Shown piece by piece: positions 51,618 through 62,500 of a DNA stretch of 64,000 nt. Source of the stretch: Niastella yeongjuensis (GTDB lineage Bacteria > Bacteroidota > Bacteroidia > Chitinophagales > Chitinophagaceae); the NCBI RefSeq assembly GCF_900110245.1, contig NZ_FOCZ01000005.1, positions 496,001 through 560,000 on the forward strand, written 5' to 3'. The translations under genes were made by a program, and so were the position numbers. The notes beneath the pieces were generated by a model that ran no database searches, was not told where the DNA came from, and was given only the letters and a program-made list of their open reading frames with translations. Within the stretch, counting starts at the first letter, position 1, and every line of letters starts with the position of its first letter.

Positions 51618-53439
51618 CCTTCCCATCATAATATTCCTTCAATACCGCAAACGCCTTCTTCTTCCGCCCCTTCTGATCAATAAGCCCCTTGTTATTCCAG
51701 CCTTCCTGAAAGGTTTGGTTATTACGGCGGGGAGAACGGAAATCGCACAGGATCCAGGGCGACAAGCCGGCAAAATTATCGGGCATACGTTTAAACATAG
51801 CTACCTGTTCGCGATAATACCACTCCTGGTACTCTTCACTCCAACGTGTTAACGAGTCGCCATGAAATCCATACTGTGTTTCAGCGCCGGTTTCACTTAT
51901 AAAGAAAGGTTTGTTATAACCAATTTCCCAATTGGCAGAACGGCATTTGTCGGGTAACCCCGAGTACCAGCCGAGGTATTCATTGAACGCAACCAGGTCA
52001 ACATATTCTCCTAACGGATCGTCGATCTTATTCACGCCGGGCTGATAATTTACTTCCAGCGCAGCCGATACCAGCCGGGTAGAATCGAGTGAACGGGCCG
52101 AGCTGATGAGGTTGCGCATAAAATTGGTGCGTACGGGGTTTACCGGGGTTTCATTGCCAACAGACCAAATGATAATGCTCGCCCTGTTATGGTCCCTGGT
52201 GATCATTTCGGTTAGCTGGGTACGTGCTTTCTCAAACACTTCTGTGCTGGAGAAATCTACTGTCCAGTAAACCGGAATTTCTGACCATACCAGTATGCCC
52301 AGTGAATCGGCAGTACGCGTCATGTTTTCATTGTGTGGGTAGTGTGCCAGTCGAACCATATTACAACCCAGTTCTTTGGCCTGGCCCAGCAGTTGCAGGG
52401 CATCCTGTTTACTGTAAGCACGGCGTATTTGCGGCGAAATTTCTTCGTGTATACAAATGCCACGCATAAACAATGGTTTTCCGTTCAACAATACCTGTTT
52501 ACCTACTGCTTCAATAGTGCGGAAACCAACTTTATCGGTTATACGATCGGTACTGGTATTGATAACGACATTGTACAATTTGGGCGTTTGTGGCGACCAT
52601 AGCTCTGCTGTAGGCAAATTGAATTGCAGGGCCACTTTGTTGCCTGTTACCGGAAATGCTTTTTTAATTTTCAACTCCGGTATTTCAACCACTACTTCTT
52701 TAGCGCTTTGCCATTCATTCAACTGCACCCAGCCTTCTACCGGAATATTCTTCAGCGTTTTCAACGCGGCGCCTTTCTTGATGGCCAGGCTATAATCCTG
52801 TATAAATGACTGTGGTACTTCTATCAGTTGCACATCCCGGGTAATACCACCATAGTTCCACCAGTCGGTGTTTACGGTAGGCACTTCATCTTTATGCCGG
52901 GTGTTATCCACTTTAACCACCAGGTAATTGCCGGAGCTTTTAAGTATGGAATCGGGCACTTCGAAATTGAAAGGCGTAAATCCGCCTTTATGTTTTCCAA
53001 GTTTTTTGCCATTGAGGTATACATCTGCTTCATAGTTCACGGCGCCAAAATACAGGTATACTTTATTGGCGGGATTGCGCCTGGTGAAATCAAATGACTT
53101 CTTATACCACACAATGCCTTCGTAATACAGGAATTTTTCGGCTTGTGAGTTCCAGTCGCCCGGAACCTGTAACGTGTATCTGTCAGTGAATTGATGTTCC
53201 TTCCGATCGGTTTTATCAACAGGTATATCGGTTGTCCAATAAGCTTCCCGGTCATTTTCTTTCCGCTCCTGGTACCGGTAATCATAAAAGCCCGTTCCAT
53301 AGGGATCGATTATATATTGCCAGGTTCCATTGAGGCTGGTAGTTGTCCGTGCCGGGATGTTTGTGATCAATGGGATCTGTGCGGATGCAATTGTACTGAT
53401 GCATGTTGCTATTGCAACAAGTTGGGATGTTCTTCTCAT
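51598..53439 (-). CDS. GH2 glycoside hydrolase, probable beta-glucuronidase type
   Basis: 613 residues from MRRTSQLVAIATCISTIAS (signal peptide). The longer frame from 53484 starts in repeat sequence. GH2 architecture: sugar-binding sandwich, Ig-like domain, TIM barrel. Acid/base Glu in IWSVGNETPV and nucleophile Glu in FISETGAE. Near the C-terminus an NNK motif (GWNNKGLIDQ) corresponds to the NxK carboxylate-binding motif of beta-glucuronidases. The GH88 gene directly upstream on the same strand supports a uronic-acid substrate, but other GH2 activities remain possible. Confidence 0.88.
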   Translation of the reverse strand: MRRTSQLVAIATCISTIASAQIPLITNIPARTTTSLNGTWQYIIDPYGTGFYDYRYQERKENDREAYWTTDIPVDKTDRKEHQFTDRYTLQVPGDWNSQAEKFLYYEGIVWYKKSFDFTRRNPANKVYLYFGAVNYEADVYLNGKKLGKHKGGFTPFNFEVPDSILKSSGNYLVVKVDNTRHKDEVPTVNTDWWNYGGITRDVQLIEVPQSFIQDYSLAIKKGAALKTLKNIPVEGWVQLNEWQSAKEVVVEIPELKIKKAFPVTGNKVALQFNLPTAELWSPQTPKLYNVVINTSTDRITDKVGFRTIEAVGKQVLLNGKPLFMRGICIHEEISPQIRRAYSKQDALQLLGQAKELGCNMVRLAHYPHNENMTRTADSLGILVWSEIPVYWTVDFSSTEVFEKARTQLTEMITRDHNRASIIIWSVGNETPVNPVRTNFMRNLISSARSLDSTRLVSAALEVNYQPGVNKIDDPLGEYVDLVAFNEYLGWYSGLPDKCRSANWEIGYNKPFFISETGAETQYGFHGDSLTRWSEEYQEWYYREQVAMFKRMPDNFAGLSPWILCDFRSPRRNNQTFQEGWNNKGLIDQKGRKKKAFAVLKEYYDGKAIGNGQ

Positions 53440-53452
53440 ATGATGATTTCTT

Positions 53453-53519
53453 GAATCGGCAATCGGAAATCTGCGTTGCGGCATCTCTGCCTTCTGCCTT
53501 CTGCCCTCTGCCCTTCTTC
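53453..53519. repeat. Two adjacent heptad arrays of different type
   Basis: GAATCGG, CAATCGG and AAATCTG units (53453-53473) then CTCTGCC/TTCTGCC units (53485-53519) lie in the 87-nt gap between GH2 and GH88. Confidence 0.75.
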
Positions 53520-53526
53520 TCGTTAA

Positions 53527-54741
53527 CTATTTATACATCTCTTTATACCGCTTACATGCTTCGATAAAGTAATAATCAGCATAGGTAAGCGGCACGTCCA
53601 CTTCAGAATTGGCAGGTTTATGTCCTACACTGTGCTCCAGAATAAAACCACCATTGGTACCGGCAGCGGCTTTATAGGCAGGAGCAGATAAATTTTGGAT
53701 GATGGTGGTGGCCACATCCCTGTATTCCCTGGCATCCTTGCTTTTGGTATACTGGCTCAACTCTAAAAGAGCAGAAGCCATGATGGCGGCTGCAGAGGCA
53801 TCGCGTGGTGCATTGGGAATATCGGGTGCGTTAAAATCCCAATAAGGAATTTTATCGGCCGGCAGGTTAGGATGTTTTAAAATGAAGGCCGCTATGTGTT
53901 GCGCCTGTTGCAGGTAACGTACATCTTTGGTTTCGCGATAGCAAACCGTATAGCCATATAAACCCCAGGCCTGGCCGCGGGCCCAGGCCGATTCATTGGC
54001 ATAGCCCTGTGCCGTTTTCTTCTCTTTTACTGACCCGGTGGTCATATCATAATTCAATACATGGTACGAACTGTAATCTGACCGGAAGTGGTTGTTCATG
54101 GTTGTATTGGCATGCGTTACAGCAATCTTATAAAAAGAGGAATCACCGGTAGCCTTTGTTTCTTCAAACAACAATTCCAGGTTCATCATATTATCGATGA
54201 TCACCAGGAAGTCGGATGGATTTTTTGAATCCCATGATTTTATACAACCTATTGTTGGGTTGAACCGGGTGCTGAGCGATTTGGCGCTGTTGAGTAATAT
54301 TTCTTTGTACTCCGGTAAGGGCTTTATGCGGTTGGCATTGCCAAAACTGCAATACATCATAAAACCTAAGTCGTGGGTGCCTTTATTGTATTGTTCTTTT
54401 TGTAACAGGCCCAGCATGCGAACCGCTTCGTTATACAACGACTGATCACCTGTTTGTTCGTACAGGTACAACAGGGTGCCGGGATAAAAACCACTGCACC
54501 ACCAGCCGGAGTTACTGTTTACGGATTTGCCTGTTTGCGGATTATATGTTCTGGGAAAACTGTCGGGCGGCGTTGCGGACTTTAATACTTTGTATTGTTT
54601 TGCACCGTCTGCAAAATTGTCGTGGATGATGCCTGATAATTTTTTCCGGGAATCGATGGGCGAACTATTCTGTGCCAAACAAACGGTTATTGTTACCAGC
54701 ATATAGCAAAGCATCGCCAATCCCAAAGCAGTTCTTTTCAT
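53527..54741 (-). CDS. GH88 unsaturated glucuronyl hydrolase
   Basis: 404 residues with signal peptide (ending LAQ). The alpha6/alpha6 barrel has GTHDLGFMMYCSFG with the catalytic Asp, AWARGQAWGLYGY, DFNAPDIPNAPRDASAAAIM and SEVDVPLTYADYYFIEA. GH88 enzymes hydrate unsaturated glucuronic acid at the non-reducing end of oligosaccharides made by lyases, for example from glycosaminoglycans, ulvan or xanthan. With GH2 it forms a two-gene uronide operon. Secreted to the periplasm. Confidence 0.93.
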   Translation of the reverse strand: MKRTALGLAMLCYMLVTITVCLAQNSSPIDSRKKLSGIIHDNFADGAKQYKVLKSATPPDSFPRTYNPQTGKSVNSNSGWWCSGFYPGTLLYLYEQTGDQSLYNEAVRMLGLLQKEQYNKGTHDLGFMMYCSFGNANRIKPLPEYKEILLNSAKSLSTRFNPTIGCIKSWDSKNPSDFLVIIDNMMNLELLFEETKATGDSSFYKIAVTHANTTMNNHFRSDYSSYHVLNYDMTTGSVKEKKTAQGYANESAWARGQAWGLYGYTVCYRETKDVRYLQQAQHIAAFILKHPNLPADKIPYWDFNAPDIPNAPRDASAAAIMASALLELSQYTKSKDAREYRDVATTIIQNLSAPAYKAAAGTNGGFILEHSVGHKPANSEVDVPLTYADYYFIEACKRYKEMYK

Positions 54742-54915
54742 GAAGGGATAAATTTCTCCCGAAAATATTAAAAATGGCGCATGGTTGTGGCGGTAAATTG
54801 GTCCCTTTTGAGGTGTAAATGAGTATGTAGTAGAATTGAAGTAGCAGAGCAGCCTTTAATCTCCTGTTAATTCAAAAATTAATTATTCTTTTAGCTTTAC
54901 TTATCTTTCGGATCG

Positions 54916-54923
54916 TATTTTTG
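54916..54923 (+). promoter_or_regulatory. Candidate -7 element for the glutaminyl cyclase gene
   Basis: TATTTTTG matches TAnnTTTG, 27 nt before the ATG at 54951. The -33 position is only partly conserved. Confidence 0.45.
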
Positions 54924-54950
54924 AAAGCCTAGTTTATATATTACGATATT

Positions 54951-55781
54951 ATGAAGAAAGTACTTTTTGCAGCGACCGTATTATTGGCCACCCTGGCTGC
55001 CTGTAATGGCAATAACAACGCCGGTGCCAATAATGCAGGTGATACCAATAGCAATGGAAATGCCGCACCTCCGGTCATTCAATACGCAGTGGTAAACAAA
55101 TATCCCCACGATACGTCCTATTTCACCGAAGGTCTGGAGTTCAATAAAGGTCAGTTATTCGAAAGCTCAGGCGGTAATGCCGATGAAAGCCCCTACCCCT
55201 CTGAATTCGGTATCGCAGATCTTAAAACCGGCAAAGTAACCCCCAAAGTAAAGCTCGATAAAACGAAATATTTCGGGGAAGGCATCACTTTCTTTGGTGA
55301 CAAAATGTACCACCTCACCTGGACCAGCCACGTTGGTTTTATATACGACGCCAATACGTTCAAACTGATAAGAGAGTTCAGGATACCCGCCCAGGAAGGC
55401 TGGGGCCTTACACACGACTCTACCCACCTGATCATGAGCGATGGTACCAGCAACCTGTATTTTCTTACCCCCGACTCGGTTAAACTGGCCTACATTACAC
55501 GGGTCACCGACAACAACGGCCCGGTAAGCAATATCAACGAGCTGGAGTATGTAAACGGGTTTATTTATGCCAACCAGTGGGAAACAAACTACATCCTGAA
55601 AATTGACGCCGAAACCGGTAATGTAGTAGGAAAGATCAACCTGGAAAATTTACAGAAAGAAGCAAATTCCCTGCGCCCCGGCGCCGATGTATTGAACGGG
55701 ATCGCCTATAATAAAGAAACCGGTCAACTGTTGGTTACCGGCAAAAGATGGCCATTTATTTATGAGATAAAAGTGCAGTAA
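54951..55781 (+). CDS. Glutaminyl-peptide cyclotransferase lipoprotein (plant-type)
   Basis: 276 residues. Lipoprotein signal MKKVLFAATVLLATLAAC, followed by an Asn/Gly-rich linker. The body is the five-bladed propeller of plant/bacterial glutamine cyclotransferases (PF05096): YPHDTSYFTEGLEF, GEGITFFGDKMYHLTW, EGWGLTHDSTHLIMSDGTS, NELEYVNGFIYANQW and LNGIAYNKETGQLLVTGKRW. The family forms pyroglutamate at the N-terminus of proteins. It is anchored to the envelope. The physiological substrate is unknown. Confidence 0.92.
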   Translation: MKKVLFAATVLLATLAACNGNNNAGANNAGDTNSNGNAAPPVIQYAVVNKYPHDTSYFTEGLEFNKGQLFESSGGNADESPYPSEFGIADLKTGKVTPKVKLDKTKYFGEGITFFGDKMYHLTWTSHVGFIYDANTFKLIREFRIPAQEGWGLTHDSTHLIMSDGTSNLYFLTPDSVKLAYITRVTDNNGPVSNINELEYVNGFIYANQWETNYILKIDAETGNVVGKINLENLQKEANSLRPGADVLNGIAYNKETGQLLVTGKRWPFIYEIKVQ

Positions 55782-55809
55782 TCAGAATCCCTTGCATCTT
55801 GACTAACTG

Positions 55810-55945
55810 TTACAGGTTTCAAGTATCAGGTTGCCGGTTACCGGTTGCCGGTCACCGGGTCTTTAGATCCGAAGATCACAACCAGTAATCAGCAAGCTGA
55901 AGTATAATAGACCGGAAACCGGCGACTGGTAACTGGTGACCGCAA
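55810..55945. repeat. Inverted heptad arrays (GGTTGCC type) between convergent genes
   Basis: Units TTACAGG, TTTCAAG, TATCAGG, TTGCCGG, TTACCGG, TTGCCGG and TCACCGG (55810-55858) face ACCGGAA, ACCGGCG, ACTGGTA, ACTGGTG and ACCGCAA (55911-55945), which abut the stop of the methyltransferase gene at 55946. Confidence 0.85.
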
Positions 55946-56845
55946 CTACTTCCCTATCACATAGATCAACGAACTGCATTGTTCCTTATGAAGGAGGGTA
56001 TTCAAATTCGAAATAGAGCCCATAATACCGCCTTTGATCACGCTTTGTTTGCCAGTCTTGTATTTCTCACTTAACATGCTTACGTAAAAACTGTCGTACC
56101 ACATGGGTTTTACAGCGCGTAAGTGGAGGCCATGTTTTTCTACCAATAACCGCATAGATTCGGGTGAGAAATGATACAGGTGGCGTGGCACGTCGTACGC
56201 GGCCCAGTTCTCCTGGTATTGAGAAGCATCGAGGCTGGTATAATTCGGAACCGCAATGAAGAGGGTGCCTTGCGGACGCAGCAATTCTTTCAGCCGGTCC
56301 ATATATTCATTCAGCAGGTGCACGTGCTCCAGCACATGCCACATGGTGATAATATCGAAATCGCCTAGGGTAGTATCAAAGAATTTATCGGGGGGGTATA
56401 CAAACAAACCGTACTGTTTGTGGGCATTTTCCCGGGCCACCTCACTGGGTTCCACGCCTTCTACCGCCCAGCCATGCTGCCGCATATGGTCCATAAAGGC
56501 ACCAATTCCGCAACCAACATCCAGCAGGCGGGGCATGCTTTCCGCATTGGTATAGGATTGTACCAGTTTCCGTTTATTTTTTAAACTACGTTCGCGCACT
56601 CGAAGGTATAACCTGTTCACCAGTCCTTTGCTGGTATTACTGTGTGAAATATAGTCATCCGACTGATAATAAGCGGCTATATCATCCTGTTTGGGTACGT
56701 CTTGTGTAAATCGCATGGTACAACGGCTACATTCCCAGATCTCAAATGTTTTATGCGATACGGTATGGTCCTTTGTTGCCAACACGCGATGAATGTCAGA
56801 CGAATCGCAGGCAGGGCAGGTAGTATAATGTATAGGTGACGACAT
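55946..56845 (-). CDS. Class I SAM-dependent methyltransferase with zinc-ribbon-like N-terminus
   Basis: 299 residues. The N-terminal part has two CxxC-type pairs (CPACDSSD and CSRCTMRF), resembling a zinc ribbon. The Methyltransf_23-type SAM domain has LLDVGCGIGAFMDHMRQHGW, VEGVEPSEVARENA and FDIITMWHVLEHVHLL. The substrate is not evident; related proteins modify sugars or small metabolites. It ends at the heptad array shown above. Confidence 0.86.
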   Translation of the reverse strand: MSSPIHYTTCPACDSSDIHRVLATKDHTVSHKTFEIWECSRCTMRFTQDVPKQDDIAAYYQSDDYISHSNTSKGLVNRLYLRVRERSLKNKRKLVQSYTNAESMPRLLDVGCGIGAFMDHMRQHGWAVEGVEPSEVARENAHKQYGLFVYPPDKFFDTTLGDFDIITMWHVLEHVHLLNEYMDRLKELLRPQGTLFIAVPNYTSLDASQYQENWAAYDVPRHLYHFSPESMRLLVEKHGLHLRAVKPMWYDSFYVSMLSEKYKTGKQSVIKGGIMGSISNLNTLLHKEQCSSLIYVIGK

Positions 56846-56898
56846 CAGGTATTTATGGCCTGCAAAGAAAGGAAAGAATCCTTTAGTTTAAAAGAAAA

Positions 56899-57606
56899 TT
56901 AAGGGGCTGCATTGATCGGTTGGTGATTTCCAGCGGCGGAAGTAACAAATCCGCTTTTATACACCCTGAAAAAGATCACCCCCAGCGCCAAAGCAGCCAC
57001 AATCAGGGCAAAAAACCACCAGCCTTTCTTTTTGGGCTTCTCATTCTCCCAGGGGTAATGGTAAGGTTCGGCCTGGTCGGGAGCCTGTTGGGGTTCTTCC
57101 GCCGGTGTAATAGTAGTTTCTTCTGTTGCCGCGGGCGTACTGTCTATGTTGGAGATCTTGCGGGTCACTTCCTGGTCACCCACCAGCATGGTATGCTGGC
57201 TGTGAGTATGAATAACGCGATTGGCCGGCGTTGGTTCCTGTAAACTGGGAATACGGCCTGCCGATTCAAACACAATTTCTCCTGATATGTCTTTCTTCAA
57301 AGTCCCTATGCCGGCCCAATCCACAATCTGTCCTTCGCGCAATTTGCTGCGCAGTTCATAAGCCCATTCATTATACCATTTAATGGCTTCATAATCGGCT
57401 ATATTCTGCTGTTTGGCCAGGTAAGTGAAGAAATCTTTATCCGGAGCATCAAAATATTTATCGAAACGGAAATGATAATCAGGGGGTAGAATACGACGGT
57501 TCACAAAGTCAGTTTGAGCCGGAATACGCTCAATATACATTGAACCCAGTCCGGGGATACTGATGCTTTTATGTTGAAGCAGATAACTTACCAGCACATT
57601 GTTCAT
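56899..57606 (-). CDS. HU-CCDC81-like domain protein with one transmembrane helix
   Basis: 235 residues from MNNVLVSYLLQHKSISIPGLG. The N-terminal half resembles the tandem prokaryotic HU-like CCDC81 domains (LVSYLLQHKSISIPGLGSM; REGQIVDWAGIGTLKKDI). A Pro/Glu-rich linker (about 165-195) leads to a TM helix (GWWFFALIVAALALGVIFF) and a short tail. Proteins with this domain order often end in a peptidoglycan-binding SPOR domain, which is missing here. Downstream of the outer-membrane barrel and TPR genes on the same strand. Confidence 0.75.
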   Translation of the reverse strand: MNNVLVSYLLQHKSISIPGLGSMYIERIPAQTDFVNRRILPPDYHFRFDKYFDAPDKDFFTYLAKQQNIADYEAIKWYNEWAYELRSKLREGQIVDWAGIGTLKKDISGEIVFESAGRIPSLQEPTPANRVIHTHSQHTMLVGDQEVTRKISNIDSTPAATEETTITPAEEPQQAPDQAEPYHYPWENEKPKKKGWWFFALIVAALALGVIFFRVYKSGFVTSAAGNHQPINAAP

Positions 57607-57721
57607 ATTATATCCTTTGTTTACTTCTGCAAAGAACAAAAATTTTCCGGTAATGGAAACACAAAATACGTAAAACCTTTATCCCCATGGCTGGTCTCAC
57701 TACTTAACGCTCCCAACTCAC

Positions 57722-59392
57722 CTATTTCGTATTAAATGAATAAGTTAAGCCCCCCATAAAGCTGAATCCAAATACCTGGTACTGGTTCCAGCGCTGGTAT
57801 TCATCATTTAACAAATTATTAAGCTGGATCCACAAATTAAAGTTCTTGGTAATACGGAATTCGGCGCCTGCATTGAGGTCAAAAGCATTGTCTCCTTTCA
57901 CGCTCTCGCCATTTTTGGCCAGGGTCCAGGGTTTTGTCCAGGTCCACAGCTCTGTATAAAAGAACAGGTCTTTGATCGCCTGCCAGCGAATGGCTGCATT
58001 GAATTCCATAGGAATTAACCCGTAGGAATTGTTTTCCTGCTCCAGTTTATAGTAATTATTCCAGGTGAACCCGGCGGTTGCGCTGAACGTTTCGCCAACG
58101 GTATACCCCAATTCACTGTGTAACGACAGGCTGTTCATCCTTGGTTCATACCGGATCAGGAAATTCTTGCCGGTAGAATCGGTTACGTAATTATTCACAA
58201 ACAGCGGCATATTGTGGTAAGTAACCAGGCCCAGTTTGGTTGAATAAGAGAAATGATCACCCAACGAACCTTTTATGCCGCCATACAATTCAATGGAGCG
58301 TGTATTCATCAGGGTATCGGGCTGCGCCAACCAGGGGTTGATGGATGCCATGCGTTGGTAAGAACCTTTTTGATAATTCCCTACATACCCCAATTGCAGG
58401 GTGAACTTTTTATCATCGGTGGTGATATCAGCCATCACATCGGGCAGCATATGAAACTGCTTCTTGTCCCAGATGGGCAGTATACCAGCATGCAGGTACA
58501 GGTTATCGGTTTTAACCGATAGGGCTGCTGCTATCTGGTATAGATTATTCTGGAGCGTTGTTTTATTGCTTTTATCGCCAAACTTATAATTGGTAAGGTC
58601 GGCCGTAGCGCCCAGACCAAACGAGAACTTCTCGCCAAATGTTTTTTCCAGCGGCAGGTTTACTACCGTATTCATCTCACTTCCTTTGGGTGTATTGCTG
58701 ATGTTGTCACTGAACCCGCTTACTTTAATGCTGGGGTGATAATTAAGCCCAAATTCTGTTGGGGCCAGGTTGCGGAAATCAATTTTTCCTTCAATGGTTT
58801 GAAAGCGTTGTCTCAGGTCATCTTTGGAATATATATTCTTCAACGTATCGGGTCTGAACCCATACAGATAATAATCGTCGCTGCGGAAACCCAAACTGCC
58901 ATTCAACTCGAGGTTACTGGTGGTTTTATAAGTAGCGGCAGCGCCTACACTGGTTTGACTGTTCTTCTGAAAAGGCAGATCGCCTTTTGAGGTATAGTGA
59001 TTGGCAAATACATTAAAGAAGGTTTGTTTACCATCGCCAAAGCTGAACCCGGCCTTTATATAGGGCTGGTGAATGTTACCAATACCTGCTTTTATATAAT
59101 TGCTGTATTGCCACGAGTTAATGGAATCTACTTTCAGCGCCACGGGGTTTACACCAGCAGGCTGATAACTAAAAAACAAATTCTGCGCGGGTATATTGTA
59201 ATTGAGCCGGGGTTTGGTAGTATCTACCGCGGGCTCGGTTGCATTAAAATTGATCTTCGATGCTTCCCGTAATACCGGTTTAAACTGAGAGGTTACATCA
59301 ATGGTCTTTCCTTTATTAGGCTCCTGCGCCTGCGTAGCCACAGCGCTCAGAAGTCCTCCGAAAAGAAAAAGAGTTATGCTTGATTTATTCAT
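57722..59392 (-). CDS. Outer-membrane beta-barrel protein of unknown function
   Basis: 556 residues with signal peptide (ending TQAQ). After a periplasmic segment (KGKTIDVTSQFKPVLREASKINFNA) the rest alternates hydrophobic and aromatic residues in strands typical of a barrel of about 16-18 strands, ending SFMGGLTYSFNTK. It has no plug or TonB box. It lies 95 nt downstream of the large TPR gene on the same strand, so the two probably work together, but the function is not known. Confidence 0.75.
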   Translation of the reverse strand: MNKSSITLFLFGGLLSAVATQAQEPNKGKTIDVTSQFKPVLREASKINFNATEPAVDTTKPRLNYNIPAQNLFFSYQPAGVNPVALKVDSINSWQYSNYIKAGIGNIHQPYIKAGFSFGDGKQTFFNVFANHYTSKGDLPFQKNSQTSVGAAATYKTTSNLELNGSLGFRSDDYYLYGFRPDTLKNIYSKDDLRQRFQTIEGKIDFRNLAPTEFGLNYHPSIKVSGFSDNISNTPKGSEMNTVVNLPLEKTFGEKFSFGLGATADLTNYKFGDKSNKTTLQNNLYQIAAALSVKTDNLYLHAGILPIWDKKQFHMLPDVMADITTDDKKFTLQLGYVGNYQKGSYQRMASINPWLAQPDTLMNTRSIELYGGIKGSLGDHFSYSTKLGLVTYHNMPLFVNNYVTDSTGKNFLIRYEPRMNSLSLHSELGYTVGETFSATAGFTWNNYYKLEQENNSYGLIPMEFNAAIRWQAIKDLFFYTELWTWTKPWTLAKNGESVKGDNAFDLNAGAEFRITKNFNLWIQLNNLLNDEYQRWNQYQVFGFSFMGGLTYSFNTK

Positions 59393-59472
59393 CTGAAAAC
59401 AATAATTCGGTGTAAAAATCTTGAAACGTCAAACGTGAAAGGGCTATCGAATCTTGAGTCTCTGTATTTATC

Positions 59473-59500
59473 TCTGCCTTCTACCTTCTACCCCCCTACC
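59473..59500. repeat. Heptad array TCTACCT type at the TPR gene stop
   Basis: Units TCTGCCT, TCTACCT, TCTACCC and CCCTACC lie over the stop codon and last codons of the TPR gene (stop at 59488). A weaker 7-nt pattern (TTGAAAC, GTCAAAC, GTGAAAG) precedes it near 59421. Confidence 0.7.
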
Positions 59501-62500
59501 TTACTATTCTTCTTCTCTTCTTCCTGCGTTTGCTTCAGCTTCTTATCCGCCTCCTGCCTCAGGTCTTCCAGCTTCGCATTATCTACAATACTTTGGAAAG
59601 TAGCTTTGGCATTGAAATAATCCTTTTGCTTCAGGTATACATCACCTAATAACAAGTAGGCTTTGGTTACCCATGTTTCGTACGAACCTGATTTGTTCAC
59701 CACTTCAAACGCCGCTTTTTCAGCATCGCTCAACCGGTCCTGCACAAAGAAGCAATTGGCAATTTCATACCGCGCTTCGGCACCATAGGCCGATTTGTTC
59801 AACGAAACAACCTGACGGTAATAAGTGATCGCCTGGTCGTACTGATTGGAAGTTTGGAACGATTTGGCAATGGCCATATTCGCAATCACTTTATCATCTG
59901 AACCGATACCTTTTTGCGTCAACAGGTCTTTGGCATTGGTAACAGCATCATTCCATTTTTGTAACTGGAACTGGCTGCGTAGCAATCCACGCATAGCTTC
60001 CAGTTTGTTTTCCTGTGTGGTGGTAAACTCTTTCAGCCTGGTAAAATATTTCTCCGATTTCTCGTAGTTCTTCAGCTCAAAGAAGTTCAACCGCGCCGCA
60101 TTCAGCAGGGCTTTTTCACCAAATTTATTAGGCACCAGGTCAGATAATTTTTCATATCCTTCTGCTGCCTTTGCATAATCTTTTGCGTTATTATAGATCT
60201 CGCTTTTGTAGTACAAAGCTTCCAGGGCAAATTTGCCATCGGGAAAACGGGTAAGATATTCCTCAAATTTCTTGGCGGCAGCCGGGAAATTGCCATTATT
60301 GAATTGCACTTCGGCCTGCTGGTACATCAGCTCATCTTCCTGGTTGCTGGTAATTTCTTTACCCATAGAACGGGCAAACGCAACATAGTCGCTTGTTTTA
60401 CCCTGTTCTACATATATGATCCGCGCGTTCTCCAGGGCAGCATCAGCTTCCGTTGAGTTGGGAAATTGTTGCAGTACAGTTGTATATTGTTTCAGCGCTT
60501 CGTTGTCATTGTTCAGGTTGTAATTAGCAATACCCAATTTCAAATAAGCTTTGGGCTTCAGTGATGAAAGCGGGTCTTTGATCACATTATTTAAAAAGGG
60601 AATAGCTTCGCGGAATTGTTCGGCTGCAATATAGGTATTAGCCACTTCCATATTGGCATCGGCCGATAAGTTCGATTGCGGGTACCGCCGGCTGATGGTT
60701 GCCAGCAGGTTGATCTTTTCCTTCTCGTTGCTAACTCCGGTGATCATGGCTTTTTGGAACGTGGCATAGTCACCTGCAGCCCAGCTGTAACTGATCACTT
60801 TGTCGTACATCGCCAGGGCCTTTTTGAAATCGCGGTTCATATAATAACAATCGGCACTGCGTACATACGCATCCTGCTCCAGCGTACCGGCACTGATCTT
60901 TGGGTCTTTTACCACCTTTTCAAAAAATCCCAGTGCCTGGTTATAATTCTCTCTTTTCAAAAAGCAATAACCCAGGTTGTAATTGGCATTGGCCGGATTT
61001 ATTTCTATATAAGAGATAGGACGTTTCTGGTATTCGAAGAAGTAGCGGATGGCATCATCCAGTTTATTCAACCGGTAAGCGATCTCCCCTTTCCAGAATT
61101 GTATTTGCGGTAATACGCTGGTATTGTTCGCATCTCCCTCGGCTTTAGTAAGCAGGTCGCTGGCGCTTACCAGCATACCATCGTTTATTAATTCAGTGGC
61201 CCGGCCGTATAAAACCACAGGGTATAATTTCCGGGCATTGGCCGATGGGTTCTTTACACTTTCCAGTAAGGCCAGGGCATCTTTATAGTTGTTGGTACTG
61301 GCCAGCATATTCACCAGCAATTCCTTGGCTTCGTTGGTGTATTCCGATTGCGGATACTTTGTCAGGAACTCCTGTAATTCATCCAGGGCCAGATCCTGAA
61401 AACCGAGTTCGTAAGAAAGTTTTGCGTAATTAAATTGCGATACTTCCTGTTGTTTTGCATTGCTGCTGTTACGGGCACACATTAAGAACGCGTTGCGGGC
61501 ATTGACTTTTTGCCCCGTTCTTAAATAGGCGTCACCCAGCAGGTACATGGCGTTCTGGGCCAGTGAATCTTCTTTTCCACCGATCTGTTTGAAGCCGCTT
61601 ATTGCTTTATTCCAGTTCTTTGCTTCATAGTAACAATACGACAACTCGTAAATATCTTCCCTTTTTACACTATCGGCTTTGTTCACATAGGTTTCCAGGT
61701 AAGGCAGTGCTTTATCAAATTGTTTTTTCTCAAAATAAGCATGTCCTACCATCTGGCGCATCTGGTTATCATAAGCCAGGTTCCCTCTTTTCAATTTTGC
61801 TTCCGCATATTGCAGGGCCTGTTCTTTTTGTCCCAGTGAATAGCGGATACCCGCAATATAAAAAGGCACTACCCGGCCATAGGTGGGGTGATCTTCCACT
61901 ATGGAAAAGGCAGTGAGTGCATCATTATATCGTTTTTCGTAAAAACAAATAAAGCCATAATAATAGTTGGCATCGGCATAATTAGGATCATCCTTCACCT
62001 GTCGGATGGCATCGAACAAGGGTTTGGCCTTGTCATATTGTTTAAACGTAAAGTATACATATCCCTGATGAAACTTCATATCGGCCACTTCGCGGTTGTT
62101 CAGGTTGGCGATAGGCGTAGTTTCGTATAAGGAACCGGCTGCCGCTAAATCGTCCTTACGGAAATAATATTCCGCCAGGTGAAAGCTCATCATTTGCACC
62201 CGGGCCGCATTATCTTCGGTTTCAATAAATTTTCGTGCCTGCAATACGGCCCCTTCCTCATTTTGCTTCAATGCACAAACGACGGTATAATATTTTATTT
62301 CCTGGGAAATAATAGCCTGATTGCTGCGGTCAGCAGACGTTTGTTGTAATTGCAGGTCTTTCAATAATGGATATGCCAGACTGTATTGCTCCCGCTGATA
62401 GAACTCTTTAGCTTGCTTGAAAGTCGCTTGGGGATCAGTTATTACACGGTTTTGCTGGGCATAGGAAAAATGAAAAAGACCTAAAAGGGTTATGAAGGCT

